This document shows positions 27,275 through 36,295 of a DNA stretch of 64,000 nt, one piece after another. Position numbers and translations under genes: made by a program. The DNA is from Betaproteobacteria bacterium (lineage in GTDB: Bacteria > Pseudomonadota > Gammaproteobacteria > Burkholderiales > Casimicrobiaceae), in contig BOKS01000002.1 in the NCBI GenBank assembly GCA_016861105.1, forward strand, positions 62,001 through 126,000. Direction: 5' to 3'. Position 1 is the stretch's first letter; every line of letters begins with the position of its first letter. The notes beneath the pieces are model-generated. The model was not told the DNA's origin, ran no database searches, and saw only the letters and a program-made list of their open reading frames with translations.

Positions 27275-28591
27275 ATGTTCTCACTGCGCGACATCGCACT
27301 GACGGCGTTCATCTTCGGGATGCTGCCGATGATCCTCAGGCATCCCGACTGGGGCATCCTGATGTGGACGTGGATCGGCCTCATGAACCCGCATCGCATG
27401 ACGTGGGGCTTCGCGTACAGCTTCCCGTTCGCGATGATCGTCGGGCTGGTGACGCTGTTCGCCATCTTCATTTCGAAGGAGCGCAAGTACCTGCCGCTGA
27501 CGCCGGCGGTCGTGGTGCTGCTCATGTTCATCGCCTGGATGTGCGCCACGACTTTCCTTTTCGCGCTGTATCCGGAGGAGGCCCAGGTCAAGCTGATCAA
27601 GGTCCTGAAGATCCAGCTCTTCATCGTCCTGACGCTGATGGTCATGCAGTCGAAGGAGCGGCTGCGTGCGCTGATCCTCGTCGCGACGCTCTCGATCGCC
27701 TTCTTCGGCATCAAGGGCGGCATCTACACGATCGCCAAGGGAGGGGGCGGCAAGGTCCTCGGCCCGGACGGCGGTTTCGTCGCGGGGAACACCGAGATCG
27801 CGCTTGCGCTGGCGGTGACGCTGCCCCTGATGCGGTGGCTGCAGCTGCAGACGGACAACGTGTGGCTGCGGAGGGCTGCGACCGCGAGCATGGTGCTCAT
27901 CGCCATCTCGATCCTGGGGTCGCAATCGCGGGGCGGCTTCCTGGCAGTCTCGGCCATGGCGCTCTTCCTGGCGCTCAAGAGCCGCAGGAAGGTGCTCGTC
28001 GGCGCGTTCATCGCCGTTGCAGCGTTCGCGATGCTGGCATTCATGCCCGCGGCGTGGCACGCCCGGATCGACACCATTGAGAACTACCAGGAGGACCGGT
28101 CTGCGATGGGCCGCATCGGCGCCTGGACGTTTGCGGTCAAGATCGCGATCGCGCGCCCGATCGGCGGGGGTGGCTTCGACACCTTCCAGGAGGGGGCGTA
28201 CAGCCGTTACGCGCCAGAGGAGCGCGCACTCGATTCGCACAGCATCTGGTTCCAGGTGCTGGGCGAGCACGGGTTCGTGGGCCTGGGGCTCTTCCTCCTG
28301 CTGTGGCTGACCACGTGGCGCACCGGATCCTGGATCATCCGGAAGTCGAGGAACGACCCCGAGCTGGTCTGGGCCCGCGACCTCGCGGCGATGATCCAGA
28401 CGGCGCTCGTGGCGTTCTTCGTGGGGGGGAGCTTCCTCGGCCTCGCGTACTGGGACTATCCGTACATCCTGGTCGCCGCGCTCGTGGCGACCAGGGTGGT
28501 GGTGGAGCGCCACCTGCGCGAAGCGGCGCGGGCCGAAGCCGTCGCGGGGGCCGATACGCGCCGGCTGCGCCCGCAGGGGTCCTACGTCTGA
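27275..28591 (+). CDS. Probable O-glycosylation ligase, exosortase A-associated (Wzy/WaaL-like)
   Basis: A 438-residue polytopic protein of the O-antigen ligase/polymerase class. It begins MFSLRDIALTAFIFGMLPM and has about ten membrane helices, a GSQSRGGFLAV segment, and a periplasmic loop with DSHSIWFQVLGEHGF, the ligase-type His motif. The start and loop fit the ligase found in XrtA loci. It should transfer or polymerise lipid-linked glycan in the periplasm. The ATG at 27275 is preferred over the upstream in-frame extension, which is not hydrophobic. Its 3' end overlaps the convergent gene by 10 bases. Confidence 0.88.
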   Translation: MFSLRDIALTAFIFGMLPMILRHPDWGILMWTWIGLMNPHRMTWGFAYSFPFAMIVGLVTLFAIFISKERKYLPLTPAVVVLLMFIAWMCATTFLFALYPEEAQVKLIKVLKIQLFIVLTLMVMQSKERLRALILVATLSIAFFGIKGGIYTIAKGGGGKVLGPDGGFVAGNTEIALALAVTLPLMRWLQLQTDNVWLRRAATASMVLIAISILGSQSRGGFLAVSAMALFLALKSRRKVLVGAFIAVAAFAMLAFMPAAWHARIDTIENYQEDRSAMGRIGAWTFAVKIAIARPIGGGGFDTFQEGAYSRYAPEERALDSHSIWFQVLGEHGFVGLGLFLLLWLTTWRTGSWIIRKSRNDPELVWARDLAAMIQTALVAFFVGGSFLGLAYWDYPYILVAALVATRVVVERHLREAARAEAVAGADTRRLRPQGSYV

Positions 28592-30432
28592 CGCCCCGAT
28601 CGCGCGTCCACGTGCCGCGCGTACCAGAGCTCCAGCATCATCAGGATCCAGACCATCGTCCCGTAGTACCCCGGATGCTCGCGCAGGCGCCGGTCGAGCA
28701 GGTCGTCGACGAACGCGCGCTCCACGATCCCGCGCCGCGCGAGTCCCTGCAGCGCGTCGTGCGACAGCTCGCGCAGCCGCGCGTCGCCCGCCAGCCACGG
28801 CCCGGCCGGAAGGCCGAAGCCGTGCTTCCGCTTCGCGATGATCTCGTCGGGCAGGAAGCCGCGCAGCGACTCCTTGAAGAAGTGGCGCAGCTTGCGGCCG
28901 CGCAGCTTGAGGTGCGGCGCCAGCTCGGACGACAGCTCCACGACGCGCTCGTCCAGGAGGGGGAAGGCGACGTCGACGCCGGCCAGCTCGCACATGCGCA
29001 CCACCTTCGGCAGGTCGTTGTCCGCCAGCGTGAACTTGAGGTCGAGCCCGAGCATCCTGTTGATCAGCGTGCGCGCGTGCACGGCGTCCCACCACGCCTG
29101 CAGTGCCGCGAGGGGTCGCGCGCGGCTGACCGTGGCCAGGTAGCCGGCGGCGAAGACGTCCTGCGGACCGAGCCGCTCCAGCAGGTTGTAGGACTCATAG
29201 CGCGCCGGCATCGGCTCGCGCGCCTGGCGCACGTAGCTCGCGAGCTTGCGCACGAGCGGCGTGCGCGCTGCCAGCCGACTGACGGCCAGCCGGTCGAGCA
29301 CGAGCGAGCGCAGCGGCGCCGGCACGCGCTCGTAGGTGGACAGCAGCGCCTGGCGTGCATAGCGCTCGTTGCCGCCGAACAGCTCGTCGCCGCCGTCGCC
29401 CGCGAGCAGCCGCGTCGTGCCGCACTCCCGGGCGAGCTTGGCGCAGTAGTACGTCGGGACGGCCGAGGCATTGCCGAAAGGCTGGTCGTATTCGGCAGCG
29501 ATCCTCGGAATCGCGTCGGCGACGTCGGACGGGGTGACGTAGTACTCGTGGTGGTCGGTCGCGAAGCGGCGCGCGGCGATGCGCGCGTAGTGCATCTCGT
29601 CGTAGCCCGACGCATCGAAGCCGATCGAGAAGCTCGGCACCGTGCCGCCACGAACCTTGGCGAGGAAGCCGGTGACGGTCGAGCTGTCGGTGCCCCCCGA
29701 CAGGAACGTTCCGCATGCGGGTGGCGTGGCGGCGGTCGTGACCGCCCGCTCGATGGCGGCGCGGAACCGGCTCGCGAGTGCGGGATCGGACGACCCGGGC
29801 TCGTCGAAACGCATCGTCCAGTAGGGACGCGTGGCAGCGCCCCTCCCGTCGACGCGCAGCAGGTGACCCGGCAGCAAGCGCTGCGAGCCCGTGAAGATGG
29901 TTCCCGGGCCCGGGACCATGTGGAAGTAGACGTAGTCGTAGACCGCCTGCGGGTCCACGTGCTGGACGACCGAGGGGTGCGCCGCCAGCGCGTCCAGCGT
30001 CGGCGCGAACACCGTGGCGTCGCGCTCGCGCCTGTGGACGAGGTTGCGGATGCCCATCCGGTCCACCGCGAGCAGCAGCAGGCTGCGCTCGGTGTCGAGC
30101 AGCGCCAGCGAGAAGTCGCCGCGCAGGCCGGCGAGGGCCTCGTCCCCGTCGCGCAGGAATGCCTTGGCGAGCCTGCGGGCCGCGTCGGGCGTCGACGTCG
30201 CGTCGTCCGGCGCATCCTCCCAGCGCACGTGCCCCTGTGCGACCACGCGGATCGGGCCCAGCGACACTGCCGCCGTCGTCCCCGGGGGGCCGGCGACGCC
30301 GAGGGCGTGGCCGGGGCCGTCGAGGGACGCCTGCTCGCGGACACCGGCCCACGTCACCTGCGCGGCCATTGCGGCCAGCACGGTGCGTGCTTCGCCCCCG
30401 GCGTATCCGAGCCAGCCGAAGACTCCGCTCAC
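28582..30432 (-). CDS. Asparagine-synthase family protein with Ser in place of the catalytic Cys
   Basis: A 616-residue protein starting at GTG 30432 (GTGA overlap with the upstream gene). The layout is that of a full asparagine synthase: N-terminal amidotransferase-like half (GDFSLALLDTERSLLLLAVD) and synthetase half with SGGTDSS at residues 245-251 and AGDGGDELFGGNERY, ending in a helical tail. The N-terminus reads MSGVFGWLG: Ser occupies the place of the glutaminase cysteine, so glutamine-dependent activity should be lost. It may use ammonia or make another bond from an adenylated carboxylate. It is the last gene of a four-gene overlapping operon. Confidence 0.87.
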   Translation of the reverse strand: MSGVFGWLGYAGGEARTVLAAMAAQVTWAGVREQASLDGPGHALGVAGPPGTTAAVSLGPIRVVAQGHVRWEDAPDDATSTPDAARRLAKAFLRDGDEALAGLRGDFSLALLDTERSLLLLAVDRMGIRNLVHRRERDATVFAPTLDALAAHPSVVQHVDPQAVYDYVYFHMVPGPGTIFTGSQRLLPGHLLRVDGRGAATRPYWTMRFDEPGSSDPALASRFRAAIERAVTTAATPPACGTFLSGGTDSSTVTGFLAKVRGGTVPSFSIGFDASGYDEMHYARIAARRFATDHHEYYVTPSDVADAIPRIAAEYDQPFGNASAVPTYYCAKLARECGTTRLLAGDGGDELFGGNERYARQALLSTYERVPAPLRSLVLDRLAVSRLAARTPLVRKLASYVRQAREPMPARYESYNLLERLGPQDVFAAGYLATVSRARPLAALQAWWDAVHARTLINRMLGLDLKFTLADNDLPKVVRMCELAGVDVAFPLLDERVVELSSELAPHLKLRGRKLRHFFKESLRGFLPDEIIAKRKHGFGLPAGPWLAGDARLRELSHDALQGLARRGIVERAFVDDLLDRRLREHPGYYGTMVWILMMLELWYARHVDARSGRQT

Positions 30433-31622
30433 CGCGCGTCCTCCTCGTCCGCCGCGGCGGGTCCGGGGCGGACGCGATCGCGAACGCGGCGTGCCCACGG
30501 CTTGAGCGCCAGCTCCCACGCCGCGCGGGCGCGACCCGCGACGGTGCGCGAGTAGACGGTCACGTGGCCCAGCGCCTGGGTGCCTTCCGCCCAGCGGAAC
30601 TTGTAGGCGTTGTGCCCGGGCCCCATCCAGTACCGCGCGTAGCCCCTCCCGAACAGTCCCTCGAGGATCGCGTGGTTGAGGTGCGATCCCGGCGAGATGT
30701 CCTCGTGCCCGACGCGGAAGTCGGAACGCAGCGCGTGCACCTGCCCGCCGTGGACGAGCTGGAGTTCCGTGGCGAGCGAGACGCCGTCGAGGCGCAGCGA
30801 CCACAGCGACAGCCACCCGCGCTCGCGGGCGAGCGTGCCGAGGCGCCGCACGAACGCGCCGGGGCCGGGCTGGTCGAGCGTCGTGCCGGTGGCCGCCTTC
30901 CAGCTCGCCGCCGAGACCTCGATCGCCTGCGCGAGCAGGGCGGCGGCCCGGGCCTCGTCGCCGTCGCCCGGCGTCAGCCACTCCACCTCGACGCGGCCGG
31001 CCCTGCGCAGGCGGTTCGCCGCGAGATTGTTCGCCTTCTTGAGCCGCCGGCCGCGCGACGCGTAGTAGTCGTCCCAGCGGCCGTCGAGCGCCACGAACGG
31101 ATTCCCCGGGGCCTCCGCCACGCGCGTGGCGAACCCGAGCGCGGCGAAGGCGTCGACCAGCGCCCCGGACGCGATGCCGCCCGGCGGGACGTGCGCCAGG
31201 CGCATCGCGGTCCACTGCCCGCGCTGTGCGGCGAGCGCGGCCGCGAACGCGTGCGCCGCCTCCCGGTCGTCGTGCGCCGCGATCACGTCGCAGCACTGGG
31301 TGTCGGGCACGGCGACGAAGGCGAGCTCGCGGCGCGGTCCGCCCGCGTCGCGGCCCCGGCGGCACAGCGGCAGGATCGCGCGGACCCTTCCGCCCGGGGC
31401 GTGGACGAGGACGTGCAGGTCCGCGGTACCGCGTTGCCACTGCCACGCGGCGTCGTGCCACTCGTGCGTCGCGAAGACGGAGAGATCCGGGCGCTGCGAT
31501 GCCAGCGCGTTCCACGCCGGGCGCAGCGCCGCAAAATCCTCCTGGGTGGCGACGACGCGGACGTCGTGATCCGCCTTCGTCACGAAATCGAGCGCGGGAG
31601 ATCCGGCCGCGGCGGGCGCCAT
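30429..31622 (-). CDS. GNAT/FemAB-like acyltransferase (CelD/BcsL-like)
   Basis: A 397-residue protein with two GNAT-like halves. Conserved stretches are SVFATHEWHDAAWQW near the N-terminus, YYASRGRRLKKANNLA in the middle, and SDFRVGHEDISPGSHLNHAI with YWMGPGHNAYKFRWA toward the C-terminus, typical of the acetyltransferase family linked to polysaccharide loci. It would transfer an acyl or aminoacyl group onto a sugar or lipid-linked intermediate in the cytoplasm. It lies 31 bases beyond the TPR gene and overlaps the asparagine-synthase-like gene. Confidence 0.78.
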   Translation of the reverse strand: MAPAAAGSPALDFVTKADHDVRVVATQEDFAALRPAWNALASQRPDLSVFATHEWHDAAWQWQRGTADLHVLVHAPGGRVRAILPLCRRGRDAGGPRRELAFVAVPDTQCCDVIAAHDDREAAHAFAAALAAQRGQWTAMRLAHVPPGGIASGALVDAFAALGFATRVAEAPGNPFVALDGRWDDYYASRGRRLKKANNLAANRLRRAGRVEVEWLTPGDGDEARAAALLAQAIEVSAASWKAATGTTLDQPGPGAFVRRLGTLARERGWLSLWSLRLDGVSLATELQLVHGGQVHALRSDFRVGHEDISPGSHLNHAILEGLFGRGYARYWMGPGHNAYKFRWAEGTQALGHVTVYSRTVAGRARAAWELALKPWARRVRDRVRPGPAAADEEDAR

Positions 31623-31653
31623 GGGGCGTCGACCGTGCTTCGCGGGCCGGCGG

Positions 31654-32349
31654 TCAACGCGCGCTCGTCGCGGCGGCCTTGCGCGTCCCGGCCGCCGGAA
31701 CCGCCGCGTCGCCGGTCCATTGCCCGGCCTTCTGCAGGCGGTCCCGCAGCCCGGGGAGCGCCGCGCCGAGGCTGTAGGCCTGCTGCGCGTGACGGTTCGC
31801 GCAGGCGTAGTCCTTGAGCTCGATGCAGGCGAGCCCGAGGTTGTAGTGGGCGTTCATCGAGTCGGCGTCCAGCTCCAGCGCACGCTCGTAGCTCTGCCGC
31901 GCCTCCCCGTACTTCCTCACGTGGTGGAGGTGCATGCCGTGGAGCACGTACGTGTCCGGCGCCTTCGGGTTGATCGCGATGGCGCGGGCGAAGAGTTCGT
32001 CGAGCTCGCAACGGATCTGCGTGGAACGCTCGCACGCGCGCATGGACAGAAGCAGCGCCTGAGGGTGGTTCGGGAAAATGCGCAGGATGAAACCGCACTC
32101 GCCGAGCGCCTTGCGGTAGTTGCGCGCATTGAGATTCTTCTCGCACGGGCCGAGGTGGTACTGCTCGACGACCTTGTGCCGGCCGGTCGGCACGGCTGCG
32201 TAGTAGTCGTTCGCCGTGTCGTAGTCCACCCCGGCGCGGCGCGGCGGCGTCTGTGCCATGGCGACCGGAATCGCGGCCAGCAGAAGTAACGCTGCGCCCG
32301 TCCGGCGAAGGTCCGCTCGTCGCGGCGCGTGCGAAGAAGCGAAGATCAT
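31654..32349 (-). CDS. Exported TPR-repeat protein
   Basis: A 231-residue protein with an N-terminal signal-like stretch (residues 14-33, RTGAALLLLAAIPVAMAQ). At least three tetratricopeptide repeats follow, for example NPKAPDTYVLHGMHLHHVRK and DADSMNAHYNLGLACIELKD. The four cysteines in the middle (PCEKN, LGECGF, RACER, IRCELD) could form disulphides in the periplasm. It probably serves as a periplasmic scaffold for the polysaccharide machinery. The ATG at 32349 overlaps the stop of the upstream gene. Confidence 0.78.
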   Translation of the reverse strand: MIFASSHAPRRADLRRTGAALLLLAAIPVAMAQTPPRRAGVDYDTANDYYAAVPTGRHKVVEQYHLGPCEKNLNARNYRKALGECGFILRIFPNHPQALLLSMRACERSTQIRCELDELFARAIAINPKAPDTYVLHGMHLHHVRKYGEARQSYERALELDADSMNAHYNLGLACIELKDYACANRHAQQAYSLGAALPGLRDRLQKAGQWTGDAAVPAAGTRKAAATSAR

Positions 32350-33503
32350 GGCGCGGAAGTATATCGGCTCGGTGAGGAGAAGCTCGCCGCTCGGGCGGCC
32401 CCGGCTGCGGACCCAGCCGCCTCGCCGGGACGCGAACGGGTCGCGACGCGCGCCCGCACCCTCGGCCCCACCGACCAGCGCAGCCACGCGAGCGCGCCTG
32501 GAAGCGAGGCGCCGTAGACGAACAGCGAGTGCAGCGGCTCGACCGCGGTCGCCCACGCGAGCTTGTGCGGGGTCGAGGGACTGAGGAAGTCGAAGAGCTT
32601 CACGTCCGGCTGCTCGAAGCACCAGCGCGCGGTCCACAGCTGCAGCACCTGCCCGGGGGACTGGCTCGCGAATTCGTCGAGGTAGCCGGTCTTGAGGCTC
32701 GACATCCGCCCGCCGTGCAGCGTGCACAGCTTGAACGCGATCGTGCGGCCGTCACGGACGATCGCGAGCACGCGCAGCTTGCCGGCGTCGGCGAGCGCGG
32801 GGCACGCGAGCCCGAAGAAGCGGCGCGCGTGCGGGCGCTGGCGGATCGCGCTGCCGTTGCGCCCCTTCCAGCCGGAGGCCTCCACGTCCAGCAGCTCCTC
32901 GAAGCGTGTCGCGATCTCGCTCCATGTCGCGAGCACTTCGAGGCGCGCCCCGGTGGCGGCGAGCGCGCGCTCCTTCTCGCGCCACTCCTTGCGGCGCGAC
33001 TTGCTGCGCGACGCGAGATAGGCGTCCCAGTCGCCGCTGCAGTCGATCTGCGGCGCGGACTCTGTCGCGACGACGTTCGCCCCCCGCGCCGCGCCGGCGC
33101 TGGCCGCCCGCAGCGCCCGGGACTGCGGCGCGAGGAACGGCAGCTCGAGCGCGGCGCAGCGCAGGTCGCGCAGCATGCGGCGCAGCTCGGGGACCGCCGG
33201 CACGCCCTCGCCGCAGGTGTCGTACTGCGGCGTGTACGCATTCGCCGCGCCGATCGCCACGCGCAGCGGCACGCCGCCGGCGCGCCGCGTGCGCACGACG
33301 TAGGGAACCGCGTACGCACCGTGCGGCGGCCGCCAGCTCCCGTGCTCGCCGCCGCCGAAGGCCTCCATCCACCACTCGAACCACGCCGGCGACGCGAACA
33401 GCGTCGTGGCGTCGTCGGCCCAGCGGGCGGGTGGCGGTGCGGGATCGCGCGGCATGGCGTGACCGGGTGGCGCTGCGTCGCGGACGGAAGCTCGATCGGA
33501 CAT
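32346..33503 (-). CDS. GNAT/FemAB-like acyltransferase
   Basis: A 385-residue protein, first gene of the minus operon. Features of the CelD/FemAB-like fold: LFASPAWFEWWMEAFGGG near the N-terminus, YLASRSKSRRKEWREKERAL (basic helix after the first domain), EASGWKGRNGSAIR, and FKLCTLHGGRMSSLKTGYLD in the acyl-CoA or aminoacyl-tRNA-binding half. The C-terminal 40 residues are Ala/Arg/Ser-rich and probably disordered. A role in adding an acyl or aminoacyl group to a sugar is inferred from the family and from the three overlapping genes behind it. Confidence 0.78.
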   Translation of the reverse strand: MSDRASVRDAAPPGHAMPRDPAPPPARWADDATTLFASPAWFEWWMEAFGGGEHGSWRPPHGAYAVPYVVRTRRAGGVPLRVAIGAANAYTPQYDTCGEGVPAVPELRRMLRDLRCAALELPFLAPQSRALRAASAGAARGANVVATESAPQIDCSGDWDAYLASRSKSRRKEWREKERALAATGARLEVLATWSEIATRFEELLDVEASGWKGRNGSAIRQRPHARRFFGLACPALADAGKLRVLAIVRDGRTIAFKLCTLHGGRMSSLKTGYLDEFASQSPGQVLQLWTARWCFEQPDVKLFDFLSPSTPHKLAWATAVEPLHSLFVYGASLPGALAWLRWSVGPRVRARVATRSRPGEAAGSAAGAARAASFSSPSRYTSAP

Positions 33504-33646
33504 GGCGCGGCCGGCGGGCGCCCACTATAGAACGAATCGGCGGCGCGCCGCCCGCCGGTCGGCCGGCCGGCGGCCCCCTGCGGCGCGATGCGTCGTGCGT
33601 GCATGGGCGCTGTACTGGACAGGGCGTCGCGCGGTCGCGCGGCAGG

Positions 33647-35164
33647 TCACGGCATGCACCCGATCCGCTCGCGCGCGATCACGACGTTGTCGATGTCGAG
33701 GTGCATGTCGCGCGCCGGCGGCGCCGTCCCGCCGTGGTAGACGTTCATCCACACGCGCTCGATGCGCACCGCCTCGACGTCGCGCAGGCGCACGTCGTCG
33801 CGCGCGAGCGCGAGCGCGCCGTCGACCCACGCGCGCAGCACCCCGTCGCGTGCGCCCGGCGTGTTCAGCCTGACGTGCTGCTCGATGCAGTACCAGCGCT
33901 CGCGCTCCAGCACGCCGTGCCCGCCGAGCGTCCACGGCCACTCGTCGCCGAAGCGGCCCTCCATGTCGGCGTGGTAGGCGTAGGTCGCGAGCGTGACCAG
34001 GCCGCGCATCGGATTGCCGGGCAGCGGCGCGCGATTGAAGTGGCCGCGCAGCGACCATCCGGCCAGCGGGTCGGCCGGCCGCCCGCCCCAGCCCGCGCGG
34101 CCGTAGGTACCGGCGAGGCCCGGCAGCTTGCCGCCGTCGACGTCGGCGATCCAGTCGCGCGCGAAGCGGAGGTAGTAGCGGAACCAGACGGCCTGCGGCT
34201 CCTCGCCGGTGCGCTCGGCGAAGCGGAACGACAGATCGAGGCCGGTGTTGCGGCCCTTCGGGATCCGCACGCGCAGCGCGTGACCGCCGATGGGATCGAA
34301 GGTCTCGCCCGCGTCCAAGCCGACGCGTTCCGCGCGCCCGACGAACGCGGCGGGACTCCACTTGCGGCGCCAGTCCTCCGACTCGAATCCGGTCGCCATC
34401 AGCACCGCGGGGTGGCGCTCGATGCCGGCGTCGCCGGGAAAGGCGGCTGCCAGGCCCGCGCCGCCGTTCTCCCGCACCGCCTCGACGGGCAGTGCGAGCG
34501 CGAAGGCGCCGACGTCCAGCCCGTCGCCGTGCCGGCTCCGGACGGCGAGTTCGAGCGTCGCCTCCATCGGCCGTTCGCCACGCAGCTGCGCGAGGTCGAA
34601 GGCCAGCACGGCCTGCGCGTGGCCGTGCACGCGCATCGACGCGCGGCCGCCGAGCGTGCGCGCCGTCGAGCAGTCGAGGCCCGCGTCGGCGGTCGCGCGC
34701 AGCGCGAGCGGGCCGCGACCGTCGCCGAGGGTCACCAGCAACGTCGGCCGATGCCCGCCGGCCGCAGCCTCGCGCGTGTGGAAGTCGACACCGCCGGTCC
34801 CGTCCGTCCGGCGCAGCAGCACGGCGAGCGAGCGTTCGCCGCGCGCTGCCGCCTCGCGCACCATGGCGCCGACCGGCCAGCGGACGACCGCATCCTCCCC
34901 CGTGATGCGGGCGACCGCGTAGGGTTGCGCGCCGTGCAGCAAGCGGTCTGCGTCGCGCCAGTCGCCGCCTTGCACGCGCCACGCGAGGCGCCCACCCGCG
35001 TTGAAGTGGCGGCACGTCGCGCCGTCCGGACCGTCGTGCAGCACCTGCAACGCGGGCAGCGTCGCGGCGGGGCAGGGGAGCGCCAGCAGCACGCCGACCG
35101 CGATCGCCCACGCGCGCCGCTCGCGGCGCCGCGCAGGCCGGGGTCGGAGGAGCCGCCGGGGCAT
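33647..35164 (-). CDS. Secreted polysaccharide-lyase-like protein
   Basis: A 505-residue protein with a basic N-terminus and a signal segment (AWAIAVGVLLALPCPA). Residues about 40-230 look like a DNRLRE-type beta domain (VLAFDLAQLRGERPMEATLE). Residues about 250-505 resemble jelly-roll polysaccharide lyases of the family 14/20 type: SFRFAERTG, WFRYYLRFARDW, KLPGLAGTYGRAGWGG, and the C-terminal RVWMNVYHGGT. It could cleave the uronic-acid polymer in the periplasm or outside the cell. It is monocistronic and divergent from the deacetylase gene at 35291. The lyase assignment is by pattern only. Confidence 0.6.
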   Translation of the reverse strand: MPRRLLRPRPARRRERRAWAIAVGVLLALPCPAATLPALQVLHDGPDGATCRHFNAGGRLAWRVQGGDWRDADRLLHGAQPYAVARITGEDAVVRWPVGAMVREAAARGERSLAVLLRRTDGTGGVDFHTREAAAGGHRPTLLVTLGDGRGPLALRATADAGLDCSTARTLGGRASMRVHGHAQAVLAFDLAQLRGERPMEATLELAVRSRHGDGLDVGAFALALPVEAVRENGGAGLAAAFPGDAGIERHPAVLMATGFESEDWRRKWSPAAFVGRAERVGLDAGETFDPIGGHALRVRIPKGRNTGLDLSFRFAERTGEEPQAVWFRYYLRFARDWIADVDGGKLPGLAGTYGRAGWGGRPADPLAGWSLRGHFNRAPLPGNPMRGLVTLATYAYHADMEGRFGDEWPWTLGGHGVLERERWYCIEQHVRLNTPGARDGVLRAWVDGALALARDDVRLRDVEAVRIERVWMNVYHGGTAPPARDMHLDIDNVVIARERIGCMP

Positions 35165-35290
35165 CGTCCGATCATACCGGTGCACCGTGCGTCGCGCGCC
35201 GCATCGTCCCCGCGGCGCGGGTGCGATAATCCGCGGCCCGTGGCCGGCGGCCGCCCGCGATGCCATCCGCCTGCGCGAGGTCCTGCGCCC

Positions 35291-36295
35291 ATGGTCAGCG
35301 TCTTCATCACCGTCGACACCGAAGTGTGGCCCAGCGTCGAGGGCTGGCCGCACCGGCCGCTGGACGAACGCCACGACGCGGCGCGCGCGATCGACTGGTA
35401 CCTGTGGGGCGGACGCGGTGTGCAGGCGCTCGGCGTGCCCTGGCAGCTCGACGTGCTCGCGCGGCACCGGCTGCGCGCGACGTACTTCGTCGATCCGATG
35501 TTCTCGTTCGCGCTCGGGCTGAGACCCTTGCGCGAGCTGGTCGGCCGCGTCGTCGACGCCGGCCAGGAGGTGGGGCTCCACCTTCATCCGGAGTGGCTCA
35601 CCGATCCGCGGTGCACGGGCCTGCCGGCCTTCGCGGGTCCGCTGCTGCACCGCTATCCCGAGCACGAGCAGGCCGCGCTCGTGGCGGCCGGCCTCGCGCG
35701 CCTCGCCGACGCCGGCGCGCCGCGGGCCGCCGCCTTCCGCGCGGGCAGCTGGGGGGCGAGCCGCGCGACGCTGCGCGCGCTGCGCGGGCACGGCATCCGC
35801 TGCGACAGCAGCCTCAACGCGCGCTTCCGGGCGTCGTTCCCCGACCTCGACGACGAGGCCCGCGAGCGCGCGACGCAGCCGTTCGCGATCGAGGGCGTGC
35901 GCGAGTTTCCGGTGACCAACTTCATCGACCGCCCGCCCCGGGGCCGGCGCCCGCTGCACGTCTGCGCGGCGAGCCTCGGCGAGTTCCGCGCCGTGCTGGA
36001 GCACGCGGCGCGCGAGGACTGGGAGGCGGTCGTCATCGTGCTGCACAGCTTCGAGTTCGTCCGCGTCGACCGCATCGGCGGCGCGGGCGACGCGAAGCCG
36101 CAGCGCACGATCGCCACGCGCTTCGAGCGGCTGTGCGCGTATCTCGACGCGCACCGCGAGCGCTTCGCCACGCGGCACTTCGCCGACGTCGCGACGCCGG
36201 ACGAGGGCGCGGCGACGCATCCGCCGCTGCCGCGGTCGACGCACGCGCGGACCGCGCTGCGCCACCTCCAGCAGCTCGCGTCGCGGTTCTATTGA
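35291..36295 (+). CDS. Polysaccharide deacetylase-like protein
   Basis: A 334-residue protein with MVSVFITVDTEVWPSVEGW at the start, whose TVDTE takes the place of the CE4 TFDD motif, LHLHPEWLTDPR as the metal-binding histidine motif, and FRAGSWGAS and VIVLHSFEF further on. This is the long-loop deacetylase type often seen in exopolysaccharide loci. Its TGA overlaps the next ATG (TGATG), so it is coupled to the GNAT gene. The function on a sugar is inferred. Confidence 0.78.
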   Translation: MVSVFITVDTEVWPSVEGWPHRPLDERHDAARAIDWYLWGGRGVQALGVPWQLDVLARHRLRATYFVDPMFSFALGLRPLRELVGRVVDAGQEVGLHLHPEWLTDPRCTGLPAFAGPLLHRYPEHEQAALVAAGLARLADAGAPRAAAFRAGSWGASRATLRALRGHGIRCDSSLNARFRASFPDLDDEARERATQPFAIEGVREFPVTNFIDRPPRGRRPLHVCAASLGEFRAVLEHAAREDWEAVVIVLHSFEFVRVDRIGGAGDAKPQRTIATRFERLCAYLDAHRERFATRHFADVATPDEGAATHPPLPRSTHARTALRHLQQLASRFY

